From: CAYYAQ01 sp964469555
GTDB taxonomy: Bacteria > Planctomycetota > UBA1135 > UBA2386
Assembly (NCBI GenBank): GCA_964469555.1
Contig: CAYYAQ010000020.1
Span: forward strand, 1-48,015
Length of the DNA: 48,015 nucleotides
Direction of reading: 5' to 3'
A model generated the notes under the pieces. It did not search any database and was not told the origin of the DNA. It saw nothing but the letters and a program-made list of their open reading frames with translations. Below, in pieces: positions 1-9,009 of this stretch. Position numbers and translations under genes: made by a program. Positions within the stretch are counted from its first letter, which is position 1. Every line of letters begins with the position of its first letter.

Positions 1-1034
1 GCGGCGGGTCCGCCGGCATGGAAGCGGCGCGGGGGATCGCGGACATCGGCTACAAGGTCGTGCTCGTCGAGAAGCACAGCTCCCTCGGCGGCATGCCGGT
101 CCAGGCGAACTACGCGGCTCTGACCCCAAACTTCCAGGACGCCGGCGAAGCGATGGCGGGCATGGCCGCGCGGATCGCCGACAACGAGTTCGTGGATGTC
201 CGAACCGATTCGATGGTGATAAATGCCACCGGGTCGGTGGGCAACTTCGAGGTCACGGTGAAGAACGGCGCTGGTGAAGAGAAACTCTCGGTCGGCGCTG
301 CGATCATCGCGACCGGTTTCCAGCACTTCGATCCGGGTCGCGAGACGCAGCAGTACGGCTACTACGAGTACGACGACGTCCTCACGCTGGTCGACCTCGA
401 GAAGATGCTCAAGGCCGGCGAAGTCCTCACGCCGTCGACGGGCGAGCCGCCGAAGCGCCTGTGCTTCATCCAATGCGTCGGTTCGCGTGACCGCCAGATC
501 GGCAACGAGTACTGCTCGAAGGTCTGCTGTGGCGTCGCCGCGAAGGAGTCCATCGAAGTCCGGAAGCTCGTGCCGGACTGCAAGGTGTTCATCTTCTACA
601 TCGACATGCGGATGTACGGCTACTGGGAGAGCGAGATCTACTGGCCATCTCAGGAGAAGTACAACGTCAACTACGTGAAGGGCATCGCGACCCAGGTCAT
701 CAGGAAGGGTAGTCGCCTGCTCGTGCGTGGCGAAGACACGACGATGGGGCGCCCGATGGAAGTCGAGATGGACATGGTCATCCTCTCGGTCGGCATGGAG
801 CCGAGCGAGGGCACCAAGGACATGGCCGCGACGTTTGGCATCAAGCTCAACAAGTACAAGTTCATCGAGACCACCGAAGGATGTTTGAACACCGTAACCA
901 CCAGCGTCGACGGCGTGTTCGCGTGCGGTGCTTCGACTGGCCCGGCAGACATCGAGGACTCGATCTCGTCCGCGTCCGCTGCGGCGATGAAGGCGATCGC
1001 TGCCGTCCGCAAGGCCGAGATGGCCGCCGGGTAG
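1..1034 (+). CDS. HdrA/QmoA-like FAD iron-sulfur protein, 5' end outside window
   Basis: The reading frame is open from the left edge, and the first visible residues (GGSAGMEAA) are the end of a dinucleotide-binding glycine motif, so the true start lies upstream. About 343 residues are visible. Near the middle is the HdrA signature CVGSRD...YCS..CC, known in heterodisulfide reductase subunit A and QmoA to hold a cubane cluster. The C-terminus (GVFACGASTGPADIEDS) is the closing FAD-binding segment. No C-terminal ferredoxin domain follows, so it resembles the short QmoA form more than full HdrA. It heads a same-strand series with an unknown protein, an HdrC/B-like protein, EtfBA and a membrane Fe-S oxidoreductase, which suggests a flavin-based electron-transfer complex. 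The family call is firm; the physiological partner is inferred. Confidence 0.88.
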   Translation, partial: GGSAGMEAARGIADIGYKVVLVEKHSSLGGMPVQANYAALTPNFQDAGEAMAGMAARIADNEFVDVRTDSMVINATGSVGNFEVTVKNGAGEEKLSVGAAIIATGFQHFDPGRETQQYGYYEYDDVLTLVDLEKMLKAGEVLTPSTGEPPKRLCFIQCVGSRDRQIGNEYCSKVCCGVAAKESIEVRKLVPDCKVFIFYIDMRMYGYWESEIYWPSQEKYNVNYVKGIATQVIRKGSRLLVRGEDTTMGRPMEVEMDMVILSVGMEPSEGTKDMAATFGIKLNKYKFIETTEGCLNTVTTSVDGVFACGASTGPADIEDSISSASAAAMKAIAAVRKAEMAAG

Positions 1035-1053
1035 CTCCCTCCGGCGCTGCACA

Positions 1054-1797
1054 ATGGAAGTCGTCGATACCGAGACCGCCAAGGAGTTCATGAAGGAGAC
1101 CTTGGCCGCCGTAGAGGTCGAGGAACTCACCGTGATCTGCGCCGAAGTCGAAGCGAAGTCCGCGTGGTTTCGCGAGACACTGGCAGTTGATGCCATCTCG
1201 TCGTTGCAGTCTGAGCAGTTCGATGAGGTCCTTGGGCGCATCTTCCCGATCCGCGGTAAGGGACGGAAGCTCCTCGCCGAGTTGGACATCGTCGTGGTCC
1301 GTGCGCGTTTGACGGAACTCCTCGACGGCGCCGGCGATCCCGGGTCGCGACTCCAGGCGTTTGGAGACCAATTCGAAGGATTGGCTGACAACCTGCGCGT
1401 CGATCTCGCGAGTGAGCTCCTGCACTTCGCGCGCCCGGAGAATCACTGGTTGTGGACCCGATGGATGTGGGATCCGCGCACGAGGACCGGTTCGCTGCCG
1501 CTCGTGACAACAGCTGCCTACGACCTGCAAGGCGAGAACTCCGCGGAGATCTACATGAAGGTCGGCAACGCCGTGGCGTTCGTTCACGAAGTGGGTGCGG
1601 CGGCGGGCTTCCAGAAGATTAGCAACAACATATTCGGCACCGACGTGTACCTCGCCTGCGTCTACACGGTCTACGTGTACACCGTGCTCAAGATGCGGAT
1701 GACCCAGGAGTTCAACAAGGTGATCCCGCAGCTGCCGGAGTTTTGCCGGCGTCTGCTCGGCGTGCACCGGAAGAACGGTTCCAAGAAACCCGTCTGA
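1054..1797 (+). CDS. Uncharacterised protein of the Hdr/Etf module
   Basis: The protein has 247 residues and I do not recognise its family. It begins 19 bases after the HdrA-like stop with ATG; no clear Shine-Dalgarno is visible. It is acidic and apparently mostly helical in the first 110 residues, has no signal peptide and no cysteine-rich cluster motif. The C-terminal third contains a Trp-rich patch (HWLWTRWMW, about residues 129-137) and an aromatic hydrophobic segment (TDVYLACVYTVYVYTV, about 206-221) that could be one membrane-associated helix. Its position between HdrA-like and HdrC/B-like genes suggests an accessory or structural subunit; that role is inference from neighbourhood only. 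Confidence 0.75.
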   Translation: MEVVDTETAKEFMKETLAAVEVEELTVICAEVEAKSAWFRETLAVDAISSLQSEQFDEVLGRIFPIRGKGRKLLAELDIVVVRARLTELLDGAGDPGSRLQAFGDQFEGLADNLRVDLASELLHFARPENHWLWTRWMWDPRTRTGSLPLVTTAAYDLQGENSAEIYMKVGNAVAFVHEVGAAAGFQKISNNIFGTDVYLACVYTVYVYTVLKMRMTQEFNKVIPQLPEFCRRLLGVHRKNGSKKPV

Positions 1798-1808
1798 TCC
1801 CACGAAAA

Positions 1809-1837
1809 CGCCCGGCGACCCATCGGATCACCGGGCG
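1809..1837 (-). terminator. Weak hairpin between convergent genes
   Basis: A 7-bp GC-only stem (CGCCCGG with CCGGGCG) and 15-base loop lies between the + gene ending at 1797 and the - gene ending at 2016. On the minus strand the stem is followed by TTTTC, so it would best stop transcription coming from the sulfatase. On the + strand there is no T-run. Confidence 0.35.
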
Positions 1838-1855
1838 CGACCGCCTGTCGGAGGA

Positions 1856-1999
1856 TCAGTCGAAGGAATCAGACTGGATGCTGGTCAACGTGACCCTCAA
1901 CCAGTCCGTCATCGCGTTGCCGGTCGGGTTGCCCTTGCAGCCCATCACCCACTGGACGATGAGCCGACCCCGAGTGGGAGCGGCAAGGTCATGACCCCC
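1856..1999 (-). pseudogene. Fragment of a C-terminal domain of a secreted protein
   Basis: On the minus strand an open frame ends at 1856 with a C-terminus containing LIVQWVMGCKGNPTGNAMTD and LRVTL. This resembles the beta-rich tail of secreted planctomycete proteins; the hydrolase at 32555-33769 ends in a comparable way (VWMQGITDG...LQLTGVVPIVI). No start codon, signal peptide or upstream domain belongs with it, and the sulfatase gene ends only 16 bases away. I read it as the 3' remnant of a lost gene. The domain relationship is from memory of the pattern and needs a search. Confidence 0.3.
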
Positions 2000-2015
2000 G
2001 ACCGTGAGCGGCGGT

Positions 2016-3608
2016 CTACCGCTTGACGAGCTCCAAGAACGAGTCCTCGCGGGCCTTCCACATCTTCGCCATCTCCTGAACCCTCCCGGCGTGTTTCGCC
2101 GCCAGGTTGCGTGTTTCAGAGCGGTCCTTCGAGAGATCAAAGAGCTCCCAGGGGTCACCCTTCGCCGCCACGAGTTTCCAGTCGCCGATTCGTAACGCGC
2201 GGTGTCCTTCGTGCGACCACCAGAGCGAGTCGCGCTCGATCTCCTTGTCCGTCGCGAACGCTGGGACGAGGCTCCTGCCCGGTGAGGGTGGAACGGGTTT
2301 GCCGTGCAAGGTCGTCGTCAGCTTGCCGCCAGCGAGTTCGACGATCGTCGGAACGATGTCGATGACGTGCCCGCTCGTGCGTCGGAACTCGCCCCTGCCC
2401 GCGATCCCGTTTGGCCAGTGCGCGATCATCGGCGTCGCGATGCCGCCTTCGTGCACCCATGTCTTGTGGCGTCGGAATGGTGTGTTCGCGGTCGTCGACC
2501 AACCGGGGCCGAGGCAGAGGTAGGACTTCGCGGAGCCTGGCGTGGCGGCGCGGTCGTGCCCGTCACCGCGCACCATGATCTCGGCGCTGGCACCGTTGTC
2601 GGACAGGAAGATGATCAGCGTGTCCTCGAGCGCGCCCATCGCGCGGAGTTGCTTCACCACGCGACCGATGTCGCGGTCCATGCGGTGCACCATCGCGGCG
2701 TGGATCGCCATCTTGGTCGCCTGAAAGCTCTGCTGCTCCTTCGTGAGGCTGCTCCACTCGACAGGCCGGTTCACCTCGTTGTGGCCGAGCGCCTTCATCG
2801 CTTTCGCGAAGTGATAGGGCGGGCCGACATCGCGCTCGACTTCCGACAGCCGCGCGTCGAGCAGCCCGGACTTCTTCATTCGCAGCGATCGTTCCTCGCG
2901 CACCTCTTGCCAATCACGGATGTACTTGTCCTTGTAGCGCGCAATGTCCTCGGGCAACGCGTGCAGTGGAAAGTGTGGCGTCGTGAACGCGAGGAAATGG
3001 AAGAACGGTTCGCCCGCGTGATCCTTATCGTGATCCTTCAAACATCGGATCGCGTGATTCGCGATCGCGCTGGTCGTGTAGTACCCTGTGTCCGGCTTCA
3101 CGGGAGGGAGCTTCTTGTCGTCCTCGGTGTGATTGCGCGGGTTGAAGAATCGATCGTGGTCGTTCATCCGGTACGACCTGTCGAAACCGTTCTTCAGCGG
3201 CTGTCCATCGATGTGCCACTTGCCGGAGTGGTAGGAACGGTAGCCGAGTGGCCGGAGCATCGTCGGCAGCAGCCGTGCCCAGGGTGGACGCTTCCCGCGA
3301 CCGCCGGAGCGCACACCGGGCAGCCGGTCGCGTCGGATCTGTTGCGCGTAGTAGCCGGTCATCAGGCTGCCTCGCGTCGGCCAGCATCGACCCGTATTGT
3401 AGAATTGCGAGAACCGCAGGCCTCCGGCGGCGAGCGCGTCGAGGTTCGGTGTCGAGATTTCGCTGCCGTAGCAACCGATGTCGGAGAATCCGAGATCGTC
3501 GGCGAGAATCACGATGAAGTTCGTGGGCTTCGGTCGACTCTGCGCGAACGTGCAGGAGGGGAATCCCATCAAGAGGATGCTGAGGGTGAGCAGAGCGAGC
3601 GTCTTCAT
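2016..3608 (-). CDS. Secreted sulfatase (FGly type)
   Basis: The protein has 530 residues. After a signal peptide (about residues 1-23) it shows the sulfatase core: metal-binding DDLG (D37, D38), then the formylglycine motif C75-W-P-T-R79, GKWH further on, and LSDNGA toward the middle. The Cys of CxPxR is oxidised to formylglycine in this family, giving a hydrolase for sulfate esters, most likely of polysaccharides and outside the cytoplasm. ATG at 3608 is chosen over an upstream in-frame ATG because it overlaps the stop of the preceding gene as ATGA and directly precedes the signal peptide. It is thus translationally coupled to the propeller-like protein upstream. Substrate cannot be told from sequence. 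Confidence 0.92.
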   Translation of the reverse strand: MKTLALLTLSILLMGFPSCTFAQSRPKPTNFIVILADDLGFSDIGCYGSEISTPNLDALAAGGLRFSQFYNTGRCWPTRGSLMTGYYAQQIRRDRLPGVRSGGRGKRPPWARLLPTMLRPLGYRSYHSGKWHIDGQPLKNGFDRSYRMNDHDRFFNPRNHTEDDKKLPPVKPDTGYYTTSAIANHAIRCLKDHDKDHAGEPFFHFLAFTTPHFPLHALPEDIARYKDKYIRDWQEVREERSLRMKKSGLLDARLSEVERDVGPPYHFAKAMKALGHNEVNRPVEWSSLTKEQQSFQATKMAIHAAMVHRMDRDIGRVVKQLRAMGALEDTLIIFLSDNGASAEIMVRGDGHDRAATPGSAKSYLCLGPGWSTTANTPFRRHKTWVHEGGIATPMIAHWPNGIAGRGEFRRTSGHVIDIVPTIVELAGGKLTTTLHGKPVPPSPGRSLVPAFATDKEIERDSLWWSHEGHRALRIGDWKLVAAKGDPWELFDLSKDRSETRNLAAKHAGRVQEMAKMWKAREDSFLELVKR

Positions 3609-5332
3609 CGGGGAGTTTCCATTACGGGTGGGTGTGTGGTCGGTGCGGGCCATGCGTAGAAGGCTGGTTTGGCTTCCCGTTTCCAGCCTTCTCCAGGCGG
3701 GTCGAGAAGAGTGCGAAGCCGCGGGCGGCCCTGCTCGTCGCGCCAGACGTAGAGTTGCACCTGGGCGGGGAGGGGTTTCTCCTCATTCTGCAGCGAAGCG
3801 CCACGGCCCTGCATCATCCAGTACGGTGTGTGCCGGACCTTCGACCACAGCTTCCTTCGCGTGACCGTCGGGCCGTCGAGCGTGCCCTCCTCCCCCTCAA
3901 CTTCGTACACAGGCACCGGCAACTTCAACCGCTCGTCGTCGAGGTCGAGCCGGTACATGATCTGGTTGTAGTCGTAGCGCGGCGTCTTGGTCTTCGCTCC
4001 AGAGAACATCGCCGTGTACGTGCCCTCGAAGTAGATCCGCCGCCCGCCGTCTTCGTCGAAGTACGGGTGCTGCTTCACGTTGTAGAACGAATACGACTTG
4101 TGGGTCACGATTCGCCGCGCGTAGCCCCAAGGCCCTACAAGCGTGTCGGCTTCGGCGAACCACACTTCGCCGAGCATGCTCCGCCCGAATGTCTCGAGCG
4201 CGATCATCACCCACTTCTTGCGGTGCGCGTTCCAGTGGATCGTTCCGCCATGCCCCTTGATCGCCTTGCCGGTTTCGACGTCGCGAAGTCCCATCCAGTT
4301 CTGGATGCCCTTGGGCAGTTTCTGCGGTCGTCGCGCCGAGCGTTTCCGCGTACCGCCCTTCCACCTCCAGGCGCCGTCGTGGTAGCCGAACGCTTCGTAC
4401 ATGTCCACGTCGAGGATGTCTTCGTACCGTGCGCGCACGCGTGCCGTGGGATACGGATTCGGAAAGTAGAACCACTCCCCGACGCGCACTGGATTGCCGC
4501 CCGGGTGCAGGTTCGAGGCCAGCGGGAACACCTTCGTCTTGACGAAGCGCTCCTGCGCGTCGTCGTAGACCACGATGCCGTGTTCCAGACGCGTTCCGAG
4601 GTTCTTCATCCTCGAGAAGTGGGTGAGCATCCGCTCCTTCCCCTCGTGTTCGACGACCATCAAGCCGAAAATCCAAACAGGTCCCCGCCCTTTGAGTTTG
4701 CACATCGGTCGCGAGAAGCCCCGCTTGTTCACGAAGTACGTCAAGTCGACGCCTCTATCCGGTGGCAGTCCACCGTCTTTCGGGAGCAGAGACGTCGCTC
4801 CGGACACGGCGAAGTTCCCCAGGGGATAACTCGCGCGGTTCGTGTCGCCCCAGAACCAGAACAACTTGCCCTTGTAGATCGCGTTGACGACCGAGTCCTG
4901 GCCGAAGACGCCGCCGTTGCGCACGGCGTTCTTCGTCGGGACGGCGCGCCCGAGCTTCACGCTGTCGCTGTAGACACCTGAGCCGGTCAGGCGGTAGAGG
5001 CGTTCGGCGATGTTGTTTCGCCCGAGCTTGACCTTCTTGGTCGTTCCGCGGCGGACGAGGCAGCGGGCGCCTGCGTAGCCGAAGCGGTCCTTCGGAAACG
5101 TGTAGCCGTGGGACCGAATGTGGAAGAAGGCGCTGGTCCCTTCGAGTTCGGGCTCGTCGATCGCGGCGAAACCGCTGCTGTCGGTTACGAAGACGAGGTG
5201 GCTCGTGGTTTCCAGCTCGACCATCGGGACGCCGCGACCGGTGGCGGCGTCGACGACGTGGATTGCGAAGGGCGGCGTTCCTTGCGCGCGTGACGGCGTC
5301 GCCAGGGCAAGGAGAATCCAGGCGAGGCGCAT
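3605..5332 (-). CDS. Secreted protein with Ig-like N-terminus and DUF4185/GH43-like propeller
   Basis: The protein has 575 residues, starting at the ATG that gives a compact signal peptide (MRLAWILLALATPSRAQ); an earlier in-frame ATG adds a hydrophilic leader and is less likely. Residues about 20-110 look like a carboxypeptidase-regulatory-like beta domain (VVDAATGRGVPMVELET). From about 140 on there are repeated aromatic beta-strands, including FWFWGDTNRASYP, which recalls DUF4185 or GH43-type propellers that bind or cleave glycans. The stop overlaps the start of the sulfatase (ATGA), so the two are one transcription unit and probably act on the same sulfated substrate. No catalytic residues are assigned; enzymatic activity is unproven. 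Confidence 0.8.
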   Translation of the reverse strand: MRLAWILLALATPSRAQGTPPFAIHVVDAATGRGVPMVELETTSHLVFVTDSSGFAAIDEPELEGTSAFFHIRSHGYTFPKDRFGYAGARCLVRRGTTKKVKLGRNNIAERLYRLTGSGVYSDSVKLGRAVPTKNAVRNGGVFGQDSVVNAIYKGKLFWFWGDTNRASYPLGNFAVSGATSLLPKDGGLPPDRGVDLTYFVNKRGFSRPMCKLKGRGPVWIFGLMVVEHEGKERMLTHFSRMKNLGTRLEHGIVVYDDAQERFVKTKVFPLASNLHPGGNPVRVGEWFYFPNPYPTARVRARYEDILDVDMYEAFGYHDGAWRWKGGTRKRSARRPQKLPKGIQNWMGLRDVETGKAIKGHGGTIHWNAHRKKWVMIALETFGRSMLGEVWFAEADTLVGPWGYARRIVTHKSYSFYNVKQHPYFDEDGGRRIYFEGTYTAMFSGAKTKTPRYDYNQIMYRLDLDDERLKLPVPVYEVEGEEGTLDGPTVTRRKLWSKVRHTPYWMMQGRGASLQNEEKPLPAQVQLYVWRDEQGRPRLRTLLDPPGEGWKREAKPAFYAWPAPTTHPPVMETPR

Positions 5333-5451
5333 GACGCGAGAATAGGGCCTGTGACCGGTATTCGGCGACACTTTCGTCCCGGCGGAGTTGTGCCCGGTAC
5401 CTGGATCTCGAGGTGGTCCTTTGGATTCGCCGCAGCTACGTTACCCAACAT

Positions 5452-6732
5452 ATGCCAGTCAGCCCGAACGTCGATCCCGACAAGATCCTTGAGAAAGAAC
5501 ATGTCATCCAGGATGGCATGGACATCTCGGGTCACTGGAACCGCATGTTCGAGCAGCGGGTCATCTGGGACTACACGCCGGAGTTGCTCGACAGGGTAAC
5601 CGAAGTTCCTGGCGCCGAGTCGATGGGATGGTGCTACCAGTGCGCGCAGTGCATTTCGGTCTGTCCCGTCAACACGGTCGGTGACTACGGTCCGCGGCGA
5701 ATCATCCGCCGCATCGAGACGGGCATCGATCTGTTCTCGAGCCCGGATCTCTGGCAGTGCACGACATGCATGAACTGCCTGCGCGTCTGCCCGAAGGAAG
5801 TCGACATGATGCAGATCATGCCGGCGGTTCGGGAGAAGGCCGTGCTCGAGGGCAACGTCCCCCAGGAGTTGCAGACAGTCTTCGAGAACACCCTCGACTA
5901 CGGCAACCCGATGGGGGAGTCGCCGAAGAAGCGCGCAGCCTGGACGAAGAAGGCGACGGTCGATGTCCCGCTGATGAAGGACAAGAAGAAGGCCGACTAC
6001 ATCTGGTTCGTCGAGTGCTACCCGAGCTATCACCCCCGTGGCATGGACGCCAGTCGCGACCTCGCCCGCGTGTTCGATGTCCTCGGCGTCGACTACGGGA
6101 TCCTCGGTCAGGAAGAGAAGTGTTCGTGCGACAGCCAGCGACTCGCGGGTGAGGTCGGGCTCTTTGAAGAGTGCGCCGAGCACAACATCAAGATGTTCAA
6201 GCGTTACAAGGCGAGCAAGGTGATCGTCACCGACCCGCACGCGCAAAACGCGTTCCGCAAGGAGTACCCCAAGCTCGGCGGCAAGTTCGAGACGATCCAC
6301 TACACGACGTTCCTCGCCGACCGGATGGACGAGCTCGGCATGAAGAAAGATCTCGGCGTCAAGGTCACCTTCCACGACCCGTGCTACCTCGGACGTCACA
6401 ACGGTGAGTACGAGGCGCCGCGCAAGATGCTCGAATCGATCCCCGGCGTGGATCTGATCGAAATGGGGCGCTGCCGCGAGAACAGCTACTGCTGCGGCGG
6501 AGGCGGGGGTGGTATGTGGCTCGACGGGTTCATGTCCGACCACGTCAACCTTCGGCTCTCCGAAGAGCGCGTCGTCGAGGCCGTCGAAACCGGCGCCGAT
6601 GTGCTCGCTGTCTGTTGCCCGCTCGAGGTGTCGCGCTTCGAAGACGCGGTGAAGTCGCAGGGTTGCGTGGGCAAGCTCGTCGTGAAGGACATCATCGAGT
6701 TGGTCGTGGAATCGATGGGGGCTGCAGAGTGA
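5452..6732 (+). CDS. HdrC-HdrB-like fused iron-sulfur protein
   Basis: The protein has 426 residues. An N-terminal HdrC-like ferredoxin part carries two [4Fe-4S] motifs, C61-x2-C64-x2-C67-x3-C71 and C103-x2-C106-x2-C109-x3-C113. The C-terminal part is HdrB/HdrD-like with a complete second CCG motif (C311, C341, C347-C348). The first CCG motif is degenerate, reading KCSCDS at about residues 223-228. No membrane segment is seen, so it is cytoplasmic. It shares the linker YGNPMGESPKKRAAWTKK with the C-terminal half of the membrane protein at 9975-12119, so the two are paralogues. ATG at 5452 is chosen because the family begins just upstream of the first ferredoxin motif; a longer upstream frame is untypical. 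It is coupled to the next gene by a GTGA overlap. Confidence 0.9.
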   Translation: MPVSPNVDPDKILEKEHVIQDGMDISGHWNRMFEQRVIWDYTPELLDRVTEVPGAESMGWCYQCAQCISVCPVNTVGDYGPRRIIRRIETGIDLFSSPDLWQCTTCMNCLRVCPKEVDMMQIMPAVREKAVLEGNVPQELQTVFENTLDYGNPMGESPKKRAAWTKKATVDVPLMKDKKKADYIWFVECYPSYHPRGMDASRDLARVFDVLGVDYGILGQEEKCSCDSQRLAGEVGLFEECAEHNIKMFKRYKASKVIVTDPHAQNAFRKEYPKLGGKFETIHYTTFLADRMDELGMKKDLGVKVTFHDPCYLGRHNGEYEAPRKMLESIPGVDLIEMGRCRENSYCCGGGGGGMWLDGFMSDHVNLRLSEERVVEAVETGADVLAVCCPLEVSRFEDAVKSQGCVGKLVVKDIIELVVESMGAAE

Positions 6733-8230
6733 GCGAGAACGGAAACTCGGAACAGGGCTCCGATGCCACCCTCGAAGCGTTCAAAAAACTGAGTGGCTCC
6801 GCGGTCGGCCTGGATGCCGAGTACACCCTCGCGACGGGTGAGCGCACGAGGTTCACCCGAAGCGCTGATCGACCGCGAGCGCGCTGCGACTCGGCGTCGT
6901 CCAGAACGTGCTCACGAAGTACCAGCCCTACTACTCCAACACGCACAGCGTGCTGCACTTCGGGGCGAAGCTGTCCACGCGGGAGTATGCGTGGGCCCAC
7001 GACATGGTGCTCGACTTCGTCAAGGCCGACAAGGAAGAGTACACGGCGTTCTTTGTCGGCTCGGGGACGACCGGCGGCATCAACCGTGTCGCGCGGACGC
7101 TCCGCGAGAAGCGACCGGAGCGCGACACCGTGGTCACGTCGATCATGGAGCACCACTCGAACGATCTCCCGCATCGGAAGTGGTTCCCCAACGTCGTCCA
7201 CGTCCCCGCGGAGTTCGCGAAGAGTTCCATAGGGCGAGTCAATGTCGAACGCCTGGCCGAAGCCCTCGAAGAACACGGCGAACGCGTCAACTACGTCGCC
7301 GTCACCGGAGTCTCGAACGTCACGGGTATCATCAACCCGATCCACGAGATCGCAGAACTCGCCCACAAGTACGGCGCTCTGCTCGTCGTCGATGCCGCGG
7401 CAATGGCGGCCCACAAGCCGATCCGGTGCACAGGCCACGACAACTCAGCGCGAGACATCGATGTCGTGATCTTCTCCGGTCACAAGGTCTACGCACCCGG
7501 AAGCCCGGGAGTCGTAGTGACCCGGAAAGACCTGTTCGCGGACATCGAGCCGCAGGAAGTGGGCGGCGGGATGGTCGACGACGTCTATCTGACGCGCTAC
7601 ACGATGTTGGATCGGTTTCCGGATCGCGAAGAAGCCGGTACGCCGAACATCTGCGGCGCGATCGGTCTCGCGGCGTCCCTGTACGCACTCGACAAGATCG
7701 GCATGGATCGCGTCGCCGATGCGGAGTGCAAGATCATCACCTACGCGCTGGAGAGGCTCAGCGAGATCGAGAATCTGATCATCTACGGCGAGACCGACAG
7801 TTCGCTCTGCGAACGCGCCGGAGCGCTGTCGTTCAATATTCGCGATGTCGAGCACGGTTTGACTGCGGCGATCCTCAACGACTACTTCAACATCTCGGTG
7901 CGCAATGAGTGCTTCTGCGCACATCCCTACGTGCGGGAGATGATCACGGAGGTGTTGTCTCAGGAGGAGGATCAGCTCACCGACGAGGAGCTCGAGGCCA
8001 TGGCCGATCTTCATCGCGGGATGGTGCGGGCGAGCTTCGGCATCTACACCACGCGTGAAGATGCGGACGCCCTCGCGACTGCGGTACGCCAGATCGCCGC
8101 GAAGGGCGCCGAGTACGCCGCGCTCTACGACCGCCTCCCGAGTGGCGACTACGTGCACAAGACCTTCCAGTTCAACCACGCGGAGGTATTCTCCGTGCGC
8201 GGTGTCGTTGACGAGTGGATGACGCAGTAA
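6729..8230 (+). pseudogene. Class V aminotransferase (cysteine desulfurase-like), frameshifted near 5' end
   Basis: A GTG at 6729 overlaps the previous stop and opens a frame reading SENGNSEQGSDATLEAFKKL up to GERTRF (near 6855). Homology then appears in a second frame (EALIDRERAA, about 6861-6890) and from about 6884 in a third frame that runs to 8230. The conserved N-terminal LDxAAxxP motif is absent. The rest is intact: PLP-binding VVDAAA, the Schiff-base lysine in SGHKVYAPG (codon 7484-7486), and a conserved Cys region CFCAHPY (7910-7927). Family members are PLP enzymes such as cysteine desulfurases (SufS/CsdA). The surrounding operon is intact, so this may be a local assembly error rather than a dead gene. 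If real, it lost an essential N-terminal motif. A GTG at 6908 could start a shortened product. Confidence 0.75.
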
Positions 8231-8244
8231 CCAGACCCCAAGAC

Positions 8245-9006
8245 ATGAACATAGTTATACCCATCAAGTTGGTTCCCGACGTCGTCGAGGAGCTGGAGAT
8301 AAACGACGACGGCAATGATCTCGAGCGCGACTACGTCTCGTACAAGGTCAACGAGTTCTGCGATCATGCGCTGGAAGAAGCGCTCCAACTGAAGGAGGCC
8401 CACGGCGGCGCAGTCACGGTCCTCGCCCTCGAGAGGGACGAGACCGAGAAGGCGCTGTTCACGGCGCTGGCCAAGGGCGCTGACAGGGCGATCAAGATCA
8501 CCGGCGTCGATGAGGATGCGAACTCGCACACGGCGGCGACGGCGATGTGTGAAGTGCTGGCCGATGTCGAGTATGACGTCGTGATGACCGGCGTGCAGGC
8601 CGCAGATGATCGCGACGGTCAGCTCGGAGTTCGGATGGCCAGCATGCTCGGGATACCGCACGTCAGCGCGGTCAGCGATATCAGTGTGGCTGGCGACGTG
8701 TTGACCGTGCACAAGGAGTACGCGGGCGGCGTGATGGCGAAGTTCGAGGTGACCCCGAAGGTCGTTCTCGGCGTGCAGTCCGCGCGGCAGACTCCTCGTT
8801 ACGCCCCCGTCAGTCGCGTGCGCCAGATCATGAAGGAGTCCGGCGGTCTCGACGAGAAGGAGTCGGACGCGAGCAACGACGACGGGGGCGCGGTGGTGCG
8901 GCGCATGTATCTCCCCGAGAAAGGCAAGGGTGCTCAGATGATCGAAGGTGATGCGGACGAAGTCGCCGCGAAGATCGCTGAACTCCTGAACGCGAAGAGG
9001 AGCTGA
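8245..9006 (+). CDS. etfB: Electron transfer flavoprotein subunit beta
   Basis: The protein has 253 residues, the usual EtfB/FixA length. The N-terminus MNIVIPIKLVPD is the typical first beta-strand, and GVQAADDRDGQLG (about residues 113-125) is the conserved nucleotide-contact region. An earlier in-frame start would add ten residues lacking homology, so ATG at 8245 is preferred. EtfB pairs with EtfA to form the cytoplasmic FAD/AMP or bifurcating FAD/FAD heterodimer. The next gene, etfA, starts 3 bases after the stop with an AGGAG about 8 bases upstream of its ATG. Whether this ETF bifurcates cannot be decided by eye. Confidence 0.93.
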   Translation: MNIVIPIKLVPDVVEELEINDDGNDLERDYVSYKVNEFCDHALEEALQLKEAHGGAVTVLALERDETEKALFTALAKGADRAIKITGVDEDANSHTAATAMCEVLADVEYDVVMTGVQAADDRDGQLGVRMASMLGIPHVSAVSDISVAGDVLTVHKEYAGGVMAKFEVTPKVVLGVQSARQTPRYAPVSRVRQIMKESGGLDEKESDASNDDGGAVVRRMYLPEKGKGAQMIEGDADEVAAKIAELLNAKRS

Positions 9007-9009
9007 TCG

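Noticed and set aside
5185..6543. 452-codon minus-strand frame across the HdrCB gene
   Set aside because: It overlaps two well-supported genes on different strands and has the repetitive composition of a shadow frame.
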